A stretch of DNA of 37,702 bases from an uncultured Saprospiraceae bacterium (lineage in GTDB: Bacteria; Bacteroidota; Bacteroidia; Chitinophagales; Saprospiraceae), in the NCBI GenBank assembly GCA_905480595.1, contig CAJQQY010000364.1, forward strand, positions 1-37,702, written 5' to 3'. Numbering within the stretch: the first letter of the stretch is position 1; the number at the start of each line of letters is the position of its first letter. The notes below the pieces were generated by a model. That model ran no database searches, was not told the origin of the DNA, and saw only the letters and a program-made list of their open reading frames with translations. Position numbers and translations under genes: made by a program. This document shows positions 25,704 to 33,899 of this stretch, in pieces.

Positions 25704-26843
25704 CTATGCCTCAGCAAGTTCCATTTGCATTTTTTTCTCTGCTAATTTTCTGTCATACTCCCCAGTTCCTAATTGGTTCATTAGAGTAAGGTGACTTTTT
25801 ACTGCACCAAAAAATGTTTTGTGAGCATGATAAGGAACATTATATTCTTCAGCAGTTGCTTTGACAATTTTTGAAATATTTTTGTAGTGAACATGGCAAA
25901 TATGTGGAAATAAATGATGTTCCACCTGATGGTTCAATCCTCCGATGAACCAAGCGAAAATAGTACTTCCATTAGCAAAATTTGCTGTAGTTCTCATTTC
26001 ATGGATAGCCCAATTATTTTCAACACTTCCTGTTTCATCTTTTACATAAAAATCAGTTTCCTCAATTATATGAGCAGGTTGGAAAATGTAGGCGAAAATC
26101 AAACCTGAGATATAATGCATCACAAAAAATGCTAAAAATGTTTGCCAAGCAGCGATAGGCAAGATGTACATTGGAATTAGCAAAGTTATGGTGATGTATA
26201 ATGATTTAACCACAAATAATTCAGTCAATCTTGCAGGAAAAGAAAGTCCTTGATCTTTTAGTAATCCCAATCGATTATACCGAAGTAATTGTTGTAGATC
26301 TTTGACTAAAAATCTATAAATAGATAATAATCCATAAAAAAGACTGCAATAATATGCTTGATATTTGAAGATTGCTTTTCTTTTCTGGTTTGGTGAAAAA
26401 CGCATTACATTTTGGTTCAAGTCTTCATCATGTTCGTGAATATTGGTAAACGAATGATGTAAAACGTTATGTTGAATTTTCCATGTTACGTGGTAACCTC
26501 CGATCAGATTAATCAAGTATCCAAGCACATGATTAACTGTTTTATTGGTAGAGTAGGAACCGTGATTAGCATCGTGCATGATTGATAATCCGATACCCGA
26601 CATTCCAAGACTCATAATTATATAAGCAGTAAATATTGGCCAAAAAGAAGTTAAAGCTCCAGAAAGTAACACAAAAAGAGGAATGAAATACAAACTAACC
26701 ATAAAGGCAGTTTTGATTTTCATGTTTAAGTTTGCATGTTTGGAAAGATTTTTCTCTTTAAAATATTTATTAACTCTTCGGTTTAGTTCTTTATAAAATT
26801 CAGGTCTGTCTTTCTTGTTGAACCTAACACTAGGTACACTCAT
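25704..26843 (-). CDS. Membrane fatty acid desaturase (acyl-CoA/acyl-lipid, front-end type histidine boxes)
   Basis: A 379-residue integral membrane di-iron enzyme that introduces double bonds into fatty acyl chains using O2. Three histidine boxes are present: HDANHGS (residues 90-96), HNVLHHSF (125-132) and the third, QVEHHLFP (about 313-320), in which Gln replaces the first His. That change is typical of front-end desaturases. Four or more hydrophobic helices flank the boxes (AFMVSLYFIPLFVLL, FTAYIIMSLGMSGIGLSIM, LTELFVVKSLYITITLLIPMYI, AFFVMHYISGLIFAYIF). No cytochrome b5 domain is fused, so electrons must come from a separate ferredoxin or similar. It is monocistronic with its own terminator. 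The 255-base upstream gap holds a perfect inverted repeat at 27016. Confidence 0.91.
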   Translation of the reverse strand: MSVPSVRFNKKDRPEFYKELNRRVNKYFKEKNLSKHANLNMKIKTAFMVSLYFIPLFVLLSGALTSFWPIFTAYIIMSLGMSGIGLSIMHDANHGSYSTNKTVNHVLGYLINLIGGYHVTWKIQHNVLHHSFTNIHEHDEDLNQNVMRFSPNQKRKAIFKYQAYYCSLFYGLLSIYRFLVKDLQQLLRYNRLGLLKDQGLSFPARLTELFVVKSLYITITLLIPMYILPIAAWQTFLAFFVMHYISGLIFAYIFQPAHIIEETDFYVKDETGSVENNWAIHEMRTTANFANGSTIFAWFIGGLNHQVEHHLFPHICHVHYKNISKIVKATAEEYNVPYHAHKTFFGAVKSHLTLMNQLGTGEYDRKLAEKKMQMELAEA

Positions 26844-27015
26844 TTGTCAAGGTTTTAAACTGGTAAAATAATGATGGTAAAAAAATTATAAAAGTGGTTT
26901 TTCTTAAAGGGTGTAAGCTATCGCTTTTAATCTTAAAAATAAGTAAACTAGTTTAACTTTATTAAATGACTTTTATCAAGAAATTAATGGCTAGGGAGTA
27001 AAAGGGTGTTACTAT

Positions 27016-27037
27016 ATTGAACTATAATTAGTTCAAT
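27016..27037. promoter_or_regulatory. Perfect 9-bp inverted repeat upstream of the desaturase gene
   Basis: ATTGAACTA, spacer TAAT, TAGTTCAAT. No T tract follows, so it is a poor terminator. It could be an operator for a dimeric regulator, or a weak end signal for the gene at 27099. It lies 173 bases upstream of the desaturase start. Confidence 0.35.
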
Positions 27038-27098
27038 AACTTGTGTTTTAAGGTTTCCTGTGGATGTTTCGTTTTGTACGTTTTAACAATATTTCGAT

Positions 27099-27656
27099 TT
27101 ATAAAACCGAATTTTTCATATCAAACCCTAATGTTAAGTAGGTATTGTCGTTGAATTGAAACTCATCAATAACCTCCCAATTTAGTTTTTGAGTATGAGC
27201 AAAAAGGGAACGTTTGTTCTCTTTGTTTATAAAAGTAATACTTATTGGATATTTTTTTAGCATCTCCAATCTCATTTTTTCAAAAAGTGACTGTAGAATG
27301 CCAATTCCTCTAAAATTTTTGTGAATACAAATTGGTCCATATTGGAAGGTATTTTGGGTATTTATCCTTTTTCCATCAAAAATTAACTTGGGAAAACTGG
27401 CGATCATTACTTTAAATAATTTCCATTGGGAAAAATATTTCCAACTTCCAGCAAAAGCATAAGCGATAATTTCTTCTTCAATTTCAGTTACAAACAGTCC
27501 TTTTAGTCCTATAATTTCTCTGATTTGAGTATAAGTGAAAGGAGTAGTGACGAAACCATCTTCTCTTTCTTCTTCAGTAAGATTGTCAAAGAGGTTTAGT
27601 TTTTGGAGGGCGAGGACATTATGGATGTCATGTGTGGTGGCTAATCTTGATTCCAA
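27099..27656 (-). CDS. GNAT family N-acetyltransferase
   Basis: A 185-residue acetyl-CoA-dependent acyltransferase. The N-terminus MESRLATTHDIHNVLALQK is the usual first strand and helix. FVTEIEEEIIAYAFAG is strand 2-3, and the acetyl-CoA loop region reads YGPICIHKNFRGIGILQSLFEKMR (residues about 107-130, motif R-G-x-G). The C-terminal part (ITFINKENKRSLFAHTQKLNWEVIDEF) completes the fold. The substrate is unknown. It is the last gene of a four-gene minus-strand cluster, only 2 bases after the esterase stop. Confidence 0.82.
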   Translation of the reverse strand: MESRLATTHDIHNVLALQKLNLFDNLTEEEREDGFVTTPFTYTQIREIIGLKGLFVTEIEEEIIAYAFAGSWKYFSQWKLFKVMIASFPKLIFDGKRINTQNTFQYGPICIHKNFRGIGILQSLFEKMRLEMLKKYPISITFINKENKRSLFAHTQKLNWEVIDEFQFNDNTYLTLGFDMKNSVL

Positions 27657-27658
27657 TT

Positions 27659-28522
27659 CTATTTTTCTTTTTTAAATAAAGCTTTAAATGCATCATAAAC
27701 AGCTAAGTGTAAAATATCAGCGTGAGTCAAATTTTCAAAAAACATAAAATGAGCATTGATATTTTCTTTTTCTTCTTTTTGGAAAATAGCAAATAAAGAT
27801 CTTGCATCCGTTTCCATCACTTTATATTTATCTTCATTTCCAACTCCCACAAAAACAGATAAGTCTTTTTGGAAATCAGATGTTAAAAATGCAGGTGCTA
27901 CTTTTAATAATGTTTGATCATCCCACCAAAGGCTTGGACTGATGATAATATAATGCGAAAACAATGATGGTTGTTTTAATAAAATTTCTGTAGCAACTAG
28001 TCCTCCAAGTGATTGACCAAGTAGCAGTTTAGTTGAATTAGTTTTGTAATGCTTATCAATAAAAGGCTGTAATTCTTTTTCTAAAAAACTGATAAAATTA
28101 GCAGACTGTCCACTAGTTGGAAATGCTTCCTTGATTTCTTTGACCGAAGTTGGGTAAGTGAAATCTCGTTTTCTATCGACATTTCCAATTCCTACAACTA
28201 TGGTTTTGGGAAGGATATCCACCCATGGAAAATTGGCAAATTGAACCAACCCTGCAACGTGTATAAAATCTTCATCAGCCGAACCATCTAGTAAATAAAT
28301 GACTTGATAAGTAGCTGTGGAATCTGGATGATAGCCTTCAGGCAAATATATATTGAGTGTTCTTTTTTCGTTGAGAATGGTGGATTCTAGTTCGACTATT
28401 TCACCAATTGCGAATAGTTTTTTGGCTTCATTATTTTGTGAAAATGTATTGTTGCAAAAAAGTAGAAATAGAAAAATAGATAATATTTTAAAGTGCATCC
28501 TTTTGAATTTTATTTTCTTCAA
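27659..28522 (-). CDS. Secreted alpha/beta hydrolase, putative esterase (IroE/BesA/Fes-like family)
   Basis: A 287-residue protein with a signal peptide ending near residue 29 (FLFLLFCNNTFSQ). It has the putative-esterase fold: LNIYLPEGYH, YQVIYLLDG, the nucleophile elbow LLLGQSLGG (Ser171) and a late LTHADILH stretch that should give the catalytic His. Relatives cleave siderophore esters or other small esters in the periplasm. There are no siderophore genes nearby. The start at 28522 overlaps the upstream GNAT gene by 35 bases; the ATG at 28498 (MHFKILSIFL) gives a shorter overlap and an equally good signal peptide. It is part of the minus-strand cluster. Confidence 0.85.
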   Translation of the reverse strand: MKKIKFKRMHFKILSIFLFLLFCNNTFSQNNEAKKLFAIGEIVELESTILNEKRTLNIYLPEGYHPDSTATYQVIYLLDGSADEDFIHVAGLVQFANFPWVDILPKTIVVGIGNVDRKRDFTYPTSVKEIKEAFPTSGQSANFISFLEKELQPFIDKHYKTNSTKLLLGQSLGGLVATEILLKQPSLFSHYIIISPSLWWDDQTLLKVAPAFLTSDFQKDLSVFVGVGNEDKYKVMETDARSLFAIFQKEEKENINAHFMFFENLTHADILHLAVYDAFKALFKKEK

Positions 28523-28970
28523 AATGTAATTTCATTCCTTCGTGTGTGGCAACAAAGCCAAGTTTTTTATAAAAATTAATTGCTTCTGGTCTTTTTTTGT
28601 CAGTTGTTAATTGCAAAAGGTGAGCACCTTTTTCTTTTGATCTTTCGATTGCCCATTTGAATAATTGTTCTCCAACTCCTTTTCCTCGATGGTCTTCTCT
28701 GATTCTGACTGCTTCGATCTGCGCTCTAATTCCACCTTGATAAGTAAGATATTGAATGAAACTCAATTGTAAGGTTCCTATGATTTCTTTTTCCTGGTTT
28801 TCAATAACCATTAATTCTTGGTTTTTATCTTGATCGATATTTTCGAATGCTTGATAATATTTTGATGGAAGAGGATCTTGAAAGTCTTCTCTAAGTTTTC
28901 CTAATTTATCGTTAGCAATCATTTCGATAATAAAAGGGAGATCATTTTTTGTTGCTTTTCTGAATGTCAT
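28488..28970 (-). CDS. GNAT family N-acetyltransferase
   Basis: A 160-residue GNAT enzyme: N-terminal MTFRKATKNDLPFIIEMI, strands LMVIENQEKEIIGTLQLSFI, then the acetyl-CoA motif RIREDHRGKGVGEQLFKWAI (residues about 91-110), LLQLTTDKKRPEAINFYKKLGF and the usual C-terminal strand. This is close to the common small-molecule or amine acetyltransferases of the class. It overlaps the start of the esterase gene and begins 17 bases after the stop of the tocopherol-cyclase-like gene, so all are likely co-transcribed. Confidence 0.86.
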   Translation of the reverse strand: MTFRKATKNDLPFIIEMIANDKLGKLREDFQDPLPSKYYQAFENIDQDKNQELMVIENQEKEIIGTLQLSFIQYLTYQGGIRAQIEAVRIREDHRGKGVGEQLFKWAIERSKEKGAHLLQLTTDKKRPEAINFYKKLGFVATHEGMKLHFEENKIQKDAL

Positions 28971-28987
28971 TTTTTAGTTTATTTTCT

Positions 28988-29962
28988 TTATGCAATAAGA
29001 ATTTCACTAACCTTCCCTGCAACTTCTAAACCTGCATTCCTACCAGTATCTTCCAACAACACTTTTTTATTTTTTTTATCAAATAACTTCACTTCAATTT
29101 TCGCAGTCATACTTTCTTCAATTCGACCATCCATAAATCCTAAAATAGGGGAGGCCAATGAAGTCGCAGCTTCTCGATGAGCAAATATTTCCAAGCGATG
29201 GTTTCGATTTTCTAAAACCAATTCTACTTTTTTTTCATCGGCAAAAGATTTTCGTAATCGAGTAAAATTATAAGTGGTAAATTCAATCAATCGATCATGC
29301 AACCAAACTCCTCCAATAAACCCAACGAACGAACTCGTCAACCATGGGATTTTTGCCACCGAAGCTTTTAATGAAATTCCTGATTGTGAAAAATGGTTCG
29401 TTTGCATCCAAATGTAACCACTTGGAAAAGAACGTCCCCAATCTTTTTCCATATATCCTCTTCCATTAGAAAAGTCAATTTCTTCGCCTTTGATTTTTAA
29501 AGTTCCATGAATTGAATGATCCATGCTTAAGATTCCATGGTAACATTGCATAAATGGAACGAAGGAAAATGGTCCCATGATACCGGGAGAATACCAGGAA
29601 CTAGACCAAGGAATTTGATTCTCAAAAGTCAATTCACCTTGGGCTGTTGGTAAATCAAGTTTTATCTTTTTTGTGGAAAAAAAGTTGTCACCTAGTTTGA
29701 CTTCGAATTTCCCTTTTGCTGGAATGAATTGCTTGGCGTCAAATTTATGATATTCAGCGGTCAGTTTTTTTCCATCCAAAACTTGTACAAAAGCTTGCTG
29801 GCTACCATTTTCATCCATGGCAATACCTGGGATAAATGCAAAAGCCTTGGTCTCATCTGAGTTGATGATTTTATAATACCACCCTTCAAAGTATTTTTTT
29901 GTTTTTCCCCACCCATGATATTGTTCAGGATGGAAAAGGGCTTGGAGTTTATTTTTTATCAT
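28988..29962 (-). CDS. Tocopherol cyclase family protein
   Basis: A 324-residue protein with the family's N-terminal hallmark, YHGWGKTKKYFEGWYYKIIN, followed by AFAFIPGIAMDENG and AFVQVLDG. The middle has FENQIPWSSS, GPFSFVPFMQCYHGILSMDH and the strongly conserved GYMEKDWGRSFPSGYIWMQTNHF. In plants and cyanobacteria tocopherol cyclase closes the chromanol ring. Many non-photosynthetic bacteria carry distant members of unknown activity, and no other tocopherol genes are seen here. No signal peptide is visible. It is the first gene of the four-gene minus-strand cluster. Confidence 0.84.
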   Translation of the reverse strand: MIKNKLQALFHPEQYHGWGKTKKYFEGWYYKIINSDETKAFAFIPGIAMDENGSQQAFVQVLDGKKLTAEYHKFDAKQFIPAKGKFEVKLGDNFFSTKKIKLDLPTAQGELTFENQIPWSSSWYSPGIMGPFSFVPFMQCYHGILSMDHSIHGTLKIKGEEIDFSNGRGYMEKDWGRSFPSGYIWMQTNHFSQSGISLKASVAKIPWLTSSFVGFIGGVWLHDRLIEFTTYNFTRLRKSFADEKKVELVLENRNHRLEIFAHREAATSLASPILGFMDGRIEESMTAKIEVKLFDKKNKKVLLEDTGRNAGLEVAGKVSEILIA

Positions 29963-30074
29963 AGAATTGAGAATGTGAAATTAAAGATATTCATTTCAAT
30001 GATTCATTGAATAAAATTGTAGATAATTGATGTTAACCTGCCATAGTTAACAATTATTTCTTTTGAATGAATAA

Positions 30075-30082
30075 TATTTTTG
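30075..30082 (+). promoter_or_regulatory. Possible -7 promoter box of the FKBP gene
   Basis: TATTTTTG matches TAnnTTTG, 47 bases upstream of the ATG at 30130, followed by a G/C-containing start context (TAATTTCGCG). No -33 box is evident at standard spacing. Confidence 0.4.
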
Positions 30083-30129
30083 TAATTTCGCGCCCGATAA
30101 AATTTTTGATAACATATTATAAATTTAAA

Positions 30130-30843
30130 ATGAAAAAATTATTATATTTTATTCCAATGGCTTTACTTTTTGCAGCCTGTGGAGGAACAACTGGAGGTGG
30201 AGCAAACTTACCAATGACGAATCAAAGTGATTCGACTTCTTATGCTTATGGTACTTTGATTGCTGATAATTTAAATCAAATTAAGACTGATGTAGGAGAA
30301 GAACATGCAATCGACTTGGATCTTTTTTCTAATGGATTAAGAGAAGCGATGGCTGGAGAAGCAAGAATGACTAAAGACGAAGCCGATGCTGTAATGCGTG
30401 CATTTGGTCAAATGGCTCAAGCTGCTTCTCAACAGAAACAACAACAAGAAGCAAGTAAAAATATTGCTATTGGTGAAGCTTATTTAGCAGAGAATAAAAC
30501 TAAAGAGGGAGTTCAAGTCACACCAACTGGATTGCAATATAAAGTCATTCAAGAAGGAACGGGCAAACAACCAACTACAGAAGATGAAGTCACTGTTCAT
30601 TATACTGGGACTTTGATCGACGGATCTGTTTTTGATAGTTCTGTGCAAAAAGGTCAACCAATTTCATTTCAAGTAACGGGAGTGATTGCAGGTTGGACTG
30701 AAGGATTACAATTGATGAAAGAAGGTGCAAAATATGAATTTTATATTCCTTCTAATTTGGCATATGGTCCTCAAGGAAGACCAGGGATCCCAGGTAATTC
30801 TACTTTAATTTTCGAAGTTGAATTGATAAAAATTGGGAAATAA
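30130..30843 (+). CDS. FKBP-type peptidyl-prolyl cis-trans isomerase lipoprotein (FkpA/Mip-like)
   Basis: The ATG at 30130 is chosen because it gives a lipoprotein signal (MKKLLYFIPMALLFAAC, lipid Cys17); the frame extends 21 codons upstream without coding character. At 237 residues it has the FkpA N-terminal dimerisation region (about 35-130: SYAYGTLIADNLNQ ... GEAYLAENKTKEGVQ), then the FKBP domain (about 135-237): VHYTGTLIDGSVFDSS, GVIAGWTEGLQLMKEGAKYEFYIP, LAYG and IPGNSTLIFEVELI. All active-site aromatics of the family are in place. It would assist folding of periplasmic or outer membrane proteins. A strong terminator follows. Confidence 0.92.
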   Translation: MKKLLYFIPMALLFAACGGTTGGGANLPMTNQSDSTSYAYGTLIADNLNQIKTDVGEEHAIDLDLFSNGLREAMAGEARMTKDEADAVMRAFGQMAQAASQQKQQQEASKNIAIGEAYLAENKTKEGVQVTPTGLQYKVIQEGTGKQPTTEDEVTVHYTGTLIDGSVFDSSVQKGQPISFQVTGVIAGWTEGLQLMKEGAKYEFYIPSNLAYGPQGRPGIPGNSTLIFEVELIKIGK

Positions 30844-30862
30844 TTTTTGTTGAAAAATATCA

Positions 30863-30902
30863 AAAAAAAAGCTGAGTAAATTTATTTACTCAGCTTTTTT
30901 TT
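30863..30902. terminator. Bidirectional intrinsic terminator
   Basis: GCTGAGTAAA (30871-30880), loop TTTA and its perfect complement (30885-30894), extended by flanking A and T tracts. It serves the FKBP gene (plus) and the T9SS cargo gene (minus). Confidence 0.9.
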
Positions 30903-30918
30903 GAAGTTTAACAGTTGT

Positions 30919-32934
30919 TTATCTCTTTACAGAAATAGCTTTTGCTACAATTCCATTCGGCGAAACTCCATGTAAAATATATTGTCCATTTGTCAAGTTG
31001 GTCAAATCAAATTGGTGTTGAAACTCTTCTCCAATTTGGTTGAATGATTGTTGTAAAACTACTTGCCCATTCATGGAGATAATTCTCACATCTAGTTTTT
31101 CAATTGCCTGGTTAGCATTGATTTGAAGTGTTGTAAATTCATCTGCTGGAATAGGATATAACAATATATTTGCATTCAAGAAATTATCATCAGTAGAAGT
31201 TGCTGGATCAAGAACATTGATCGTCATAACGTATTCTTCATCACTAAAATCATCTCCATCCGAAACTCTAAACTTGAATAAATCATAACTAAAGCCTTCA
31301 CCATCTGTATCTGGAAAGAAAACTAAATCTGACAATTCTTCAGTAGGAATAATATCTCCAACATAAAGGTGTGCTCCATTGAGAAATAAATTCCCAACTG
31401 ATTCCACTTCTGTAATCATGATAGAACTCAAAGTATCACTTCCATCAGTATCAGCAAAGGAGAAATCATCTTGCTCAAAGAAATAAGGAATATTGATAAA
31501 AGTAGTAACTGAATTATCAGCCGAAGTAGGAATCGAGTTTGGACGTAATTTGTACAAAGTTCCTTGATAGTAACTAAGGTCATTATATCTTAAATATAAA
31601 TATCCTTGATCTTCTGTCATCACAAAACTATATACTTTCCCTAATGGATTTTCTACTTCGGTAAATTCATTTCCATCATAAATGAAAAGTGTCTGTTCAA
31701 AATTAGTACTATTATATCCAAGGAATAGTTTATCATTTACAGAAGCTGCGAAGTTGCTATAGGTAAAATCAACAGGTCCAGTTATTTCACTTACGGTGTT
31801 ACTTCCAGCCTCTAATCTTGTCAGGCGATTATTGAAATTAATATCATAATAAACATAATATGCAGCACCACCAATAGTATCAGCATATTGAGTAAAAGTA
31901 AAACCAGCAGGAGCATCGACTTCTATAAATTCAGTTCCGTCATAACCAAAAAGGAATTGGTTAAAATTCACATCGTACATTCCAAAGAAATCTCTACCAT
32001 CAAATCTGTTGATATAAAAAGGAAATTGAAAACCTGTAGGAATAGGTAATTGACTCAAAGTTGTCCCATTCAATTCGAAAATAAAGTTGGAGAAATTAGC
32101 ATCATAATAACTCAAATAAGAAGTTTCTCCTGTTGGATCCAAATAAACTACCCAAGAAAATTCAAATCCTGCAGGATTTGTAATTTCAGTAAATGTAGTT
32201 CCATCAAACAAATATAAGAAGTTAGTGAAATTCAAATCTTCATAAAATGACAAGTACATTTGATCATCAGTCTCACCTATAAAAAATGAATATTCAACAC
32301 CTGTTGGATTTACAATTGGAGTAAAGGTCGTTCCATCAAAAGCTACCATTTGATAATCAAAATTCGAATCATAAAATGACAAATACATCACATCATTAAA
32401 AATAGAAATGAAGTTTCCAAAAGTTAAACCTGCTGGGCTTCCTACTTCTGTTAAATCAGTTCCATCATACTCATATAATATGGTATTGAAATTAGTATCG
32501 TACAAAAAGAGATACATCTTTGAATTATATTCACCAATATAACCTCCGTATTGAAGTCCTGCTGGAATAGTAAACTCAGTTGCATTGGCTCCTCCATCAT
32601 ATTCTACCAACATTTGGTAAAAGTTCGCATCATAAGCAGTAAAGTAAAAATTTCCATTGTAGTTGTGAGAATAGAATGGGAAATTTAGATCACCAGCAAA
32701 AGGAATCTGGTTCAAATCCATTCCATCATAATGGAACATCCCTGTATAAAAATTAGGATCATAGTATTCGAAAAACAAATCTCCATCTTGTCCCCCTGAA
32801 AACCAACTCAAGGTATAATCAATTGGGTTAGGAATTTCTTCCAAGGTTTGAGCTGTAGTAGTTTTAGAAGTAAAACTAAATGCTAACAAGAATAAAAAGG
32901 AGAGCATGGTTTTATGGGTAAAGAATTTTTTCAT
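30919..32934 (-). CDS. T9SS type A cargo built of ten ~44-residue aromatic repeats
   Basis: A 671-residue secreted protein. The signal peptide ends near residue 29 (SKTTTAQ). Residues about 40-475 are ten tandem repeats of 42-46 residues, each with a Y-D-x-N-F motif (first near 58, last, degenerate, near 462), then L-Y-x-Y-D-G-T-x-F-T-E-I-x-x-P-A-G-F. This pattern suggests a beta-propeller or beta-solenoid. Residues about 485-585 look like a cadherin-like domain (FINIPYFFEQDDFSFADTDG ... YDLFKFRVSDGDDFSDEEY). The last 80 residues are a type A T9SS sorting domain (LLYPIPADEFTTLQI, VRIISMNGQVV, LTNGQYILHG). It is exported to the surface or medium; its ligand or activity is unknown. It is monocistronic. 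Confidence 0.88.
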   Translation of the reverse strand: MKKFFTHKTMLSFLFLLAFSFTSKTTTAQTLEEIPNPIDYTLSWFSGGQDGDLFFEYYDPNFYTGMFHYDGMDLNQIPFAGDLNFPFYSHNYNGNFYFTAYDANFYQMLVEYDGGANATEFTIPAGLQYGGYIGEYNSKMYLFLYDTNFNTILYEYDGTDLTEVGSPAGLTFGNFISIFNDVMYLSFYDSNFDYQMVAFDGTTFTPIVNPTGVEYSFFIGETDDQMYLSFYEDLNFTNFLYLFDGTTFTEITNPAGFEFSWVVYLDPTGETSYLSYYDANFSNFIFELNGTTLSQLPIPTGFQFPFYINRFDGRDFFGMYDVNFNQFLFGYDGTEFIEVDAPAGFTFTQYADTIGGAAYYVYYDINFNNRLTRLEAGSNTVSEITGPVDFTYSNFAASVNDKLFLGYNSTNFEQTLFIYDGNEFTEVENPLGKVYSFVMTEDQGYLYLRYNDLSYYQGTLYKLRPNSIPTSADNSVTTFINIPYFFEQDDFSFADTDGSDTLSSIMITEVESVGNLFLNGAHLYVGDIIPTEELSDLVFFPDTDGEGFSYDLFKFRVSDGDDFSDEEYVMTINVLDPATSTDDNFLNANILLYPIPADEFTTLQINANQAIEKLDVRIISMNGQVVLQQSFNQIGEEFQHQFDLTNLTNGQYILHGVSPNGIVAKAISVKR

Positions 32935-33108
32935 AGGTTAAGGTTTTAGATTTTTAAATTTTTCCAAAATTAAAACATTCACAAAATACTGAAAAAACTT
33001 GAGGTGTTTTATACTGATTGATAGCCGACATATGACTTTTGTCCATAAAAAGGATTTTTTTTTCGATTAATCAGTTTATTGTGGATTTTTTGGCTAAAAA
33101 ATAACTTT

Positions 33109-33146
33109 AAAGACACTTGTCTTTTATAAGACAAGTAGCTTTTTTC
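33109..33146. other. Hairpin with T tract in the divergent gap
   Basis: ACTTGTCTT (33115-33123), short loop and AAGACAAGT (33128-33136) form a perfect 9-bp stem. Four more pairs form beyond a 2x2 internal loop, followed by TTTTTT on the plus strand. There is no known gene for it to terminate on plus, so it may be a leader hairpin of the gene at 33224 or the end of a small RNA. Confidence 0.35.
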
Positions 33147-33223
33147 CTTTGAACTGTAGGCATTTTTAGTTGTTTCCAATATCTAGAATCACAATTTATT
33201 ATATCTAAAATTGAAATAAATCA

Positions 33224-33835
33224 ATGAAAAAAATAACAAGAGATATCATTAATAATGCATGGACTTACGATGATTACAGAACGAAAATCGACGAGCTTTT
33301 TGCAGAAGGAAAAACTACTGGGGACAATCATAGTGAAGCGATGTTGAATTATACGAAGTTGAATATTTTTAGAATGAAGCGATTGGATAAAACTATTCGA
33401 TTGACTGAAAATACTTTGGCTCAAATCAAAAAAGAGAATCGGAAAATCATCTGGTTAGTTATTACAGAAGCATGGTGTGCCGATGCTGCGCAAGTCATTC
33501 CTGTGCTCAACAAGTTAACGGCAGAAAATAAAAATATTGATTTAAAACTTATTCTTCGAGATGAAAATCTAGAAGTGATGGATCAATTTTTAACTAACGG
33601 AACTCGTTCCATTCCAATTTTAATTGTTTTGGATTCTGAAACTTTGGAAGTGTTAAATAGCTGGGGTCCTCGTCCAACAGAAGTTCAAAAAATGGTCATG
33701 GATGCAAAATCCGAGGCTCAATCAAATCAGGAAGAAAGTAAAGAAATTTGGGATGAGGTAAAAAAGAATTCTCAATTATGGTACGCTAAGGATAAAACCA
33801 AAACGATCCAAGATGAGATAGTAAATATTATGTGA
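33224..33835 (+). CDS. Thioredoxin-family protein with a single cysteine
   Basis: A 203-residue cytoplasmic protein (no signal peptide). Residues about 75-160 are a thioredoxin-like fold: IIWLVITEAWCADAAQVIPVLNKL in place of the redox-active WCxxC, then DLKLILRDENLEVMDQFL and the cis-Pro loop TRSIPILIVLD. Only one cysteine exists in the whole protein, so it cannot make the usual internal disulfide. I recall related Bacteroidota proteins with WCGDAAQ, which suggests a conserved subfamily. The N-terminal 70 residues are a helical extension and the C-terminal 40 a charged helix. Redox or bacillithiol-type chemistry through the lone Cys, or a structural role, are both possible. Confidence 0.84.
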   Translation: MKKITRDIINNAWTYDDYRTKIDELFAEGKTTGDNHSEAMLNYTKLNIFRMKRLDKTIRLTENTLAQIKKENRKIIWLVITEAWCADAAQVIPVLNKLTAENKNIDLKLILRDENLEVMDQFLTNGTRSIPILIVLDSETLEVLNSWGPRPTEVQKMVMDAKSEAQSNQEESKEIWDEVKKNSQLWYAKDKTKTIQDEIVNIM

Positions 33836-33856
33836 GAATAGTTGTTCTCCATAACC

Positions 33857-33881
33857 GTGGCACGACTCAAAGTCGTGTCAC
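33857..33881. repeat. REP-like palindrome, family B copy 1
   Basis: GTGGCACGACT, loop CAA, AGTCGTGTCAC: an 11-bp stem with one G-T pair. The right half CGTGTCACAGTTT closely matches the hairpin at 35089. It lies between the ends of two convergent genes. Confidence 0.55.
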
Positions 33882-33899
33882 AGTTTAATAACCTGTAAT

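Noticed and set aside
30067-30129. Longer N-terminus for the FKBP lipoprotein
   Set aside because: It overlaps the likely promoter box at 30075 and would hide the lipobox signal that starts at 30130.
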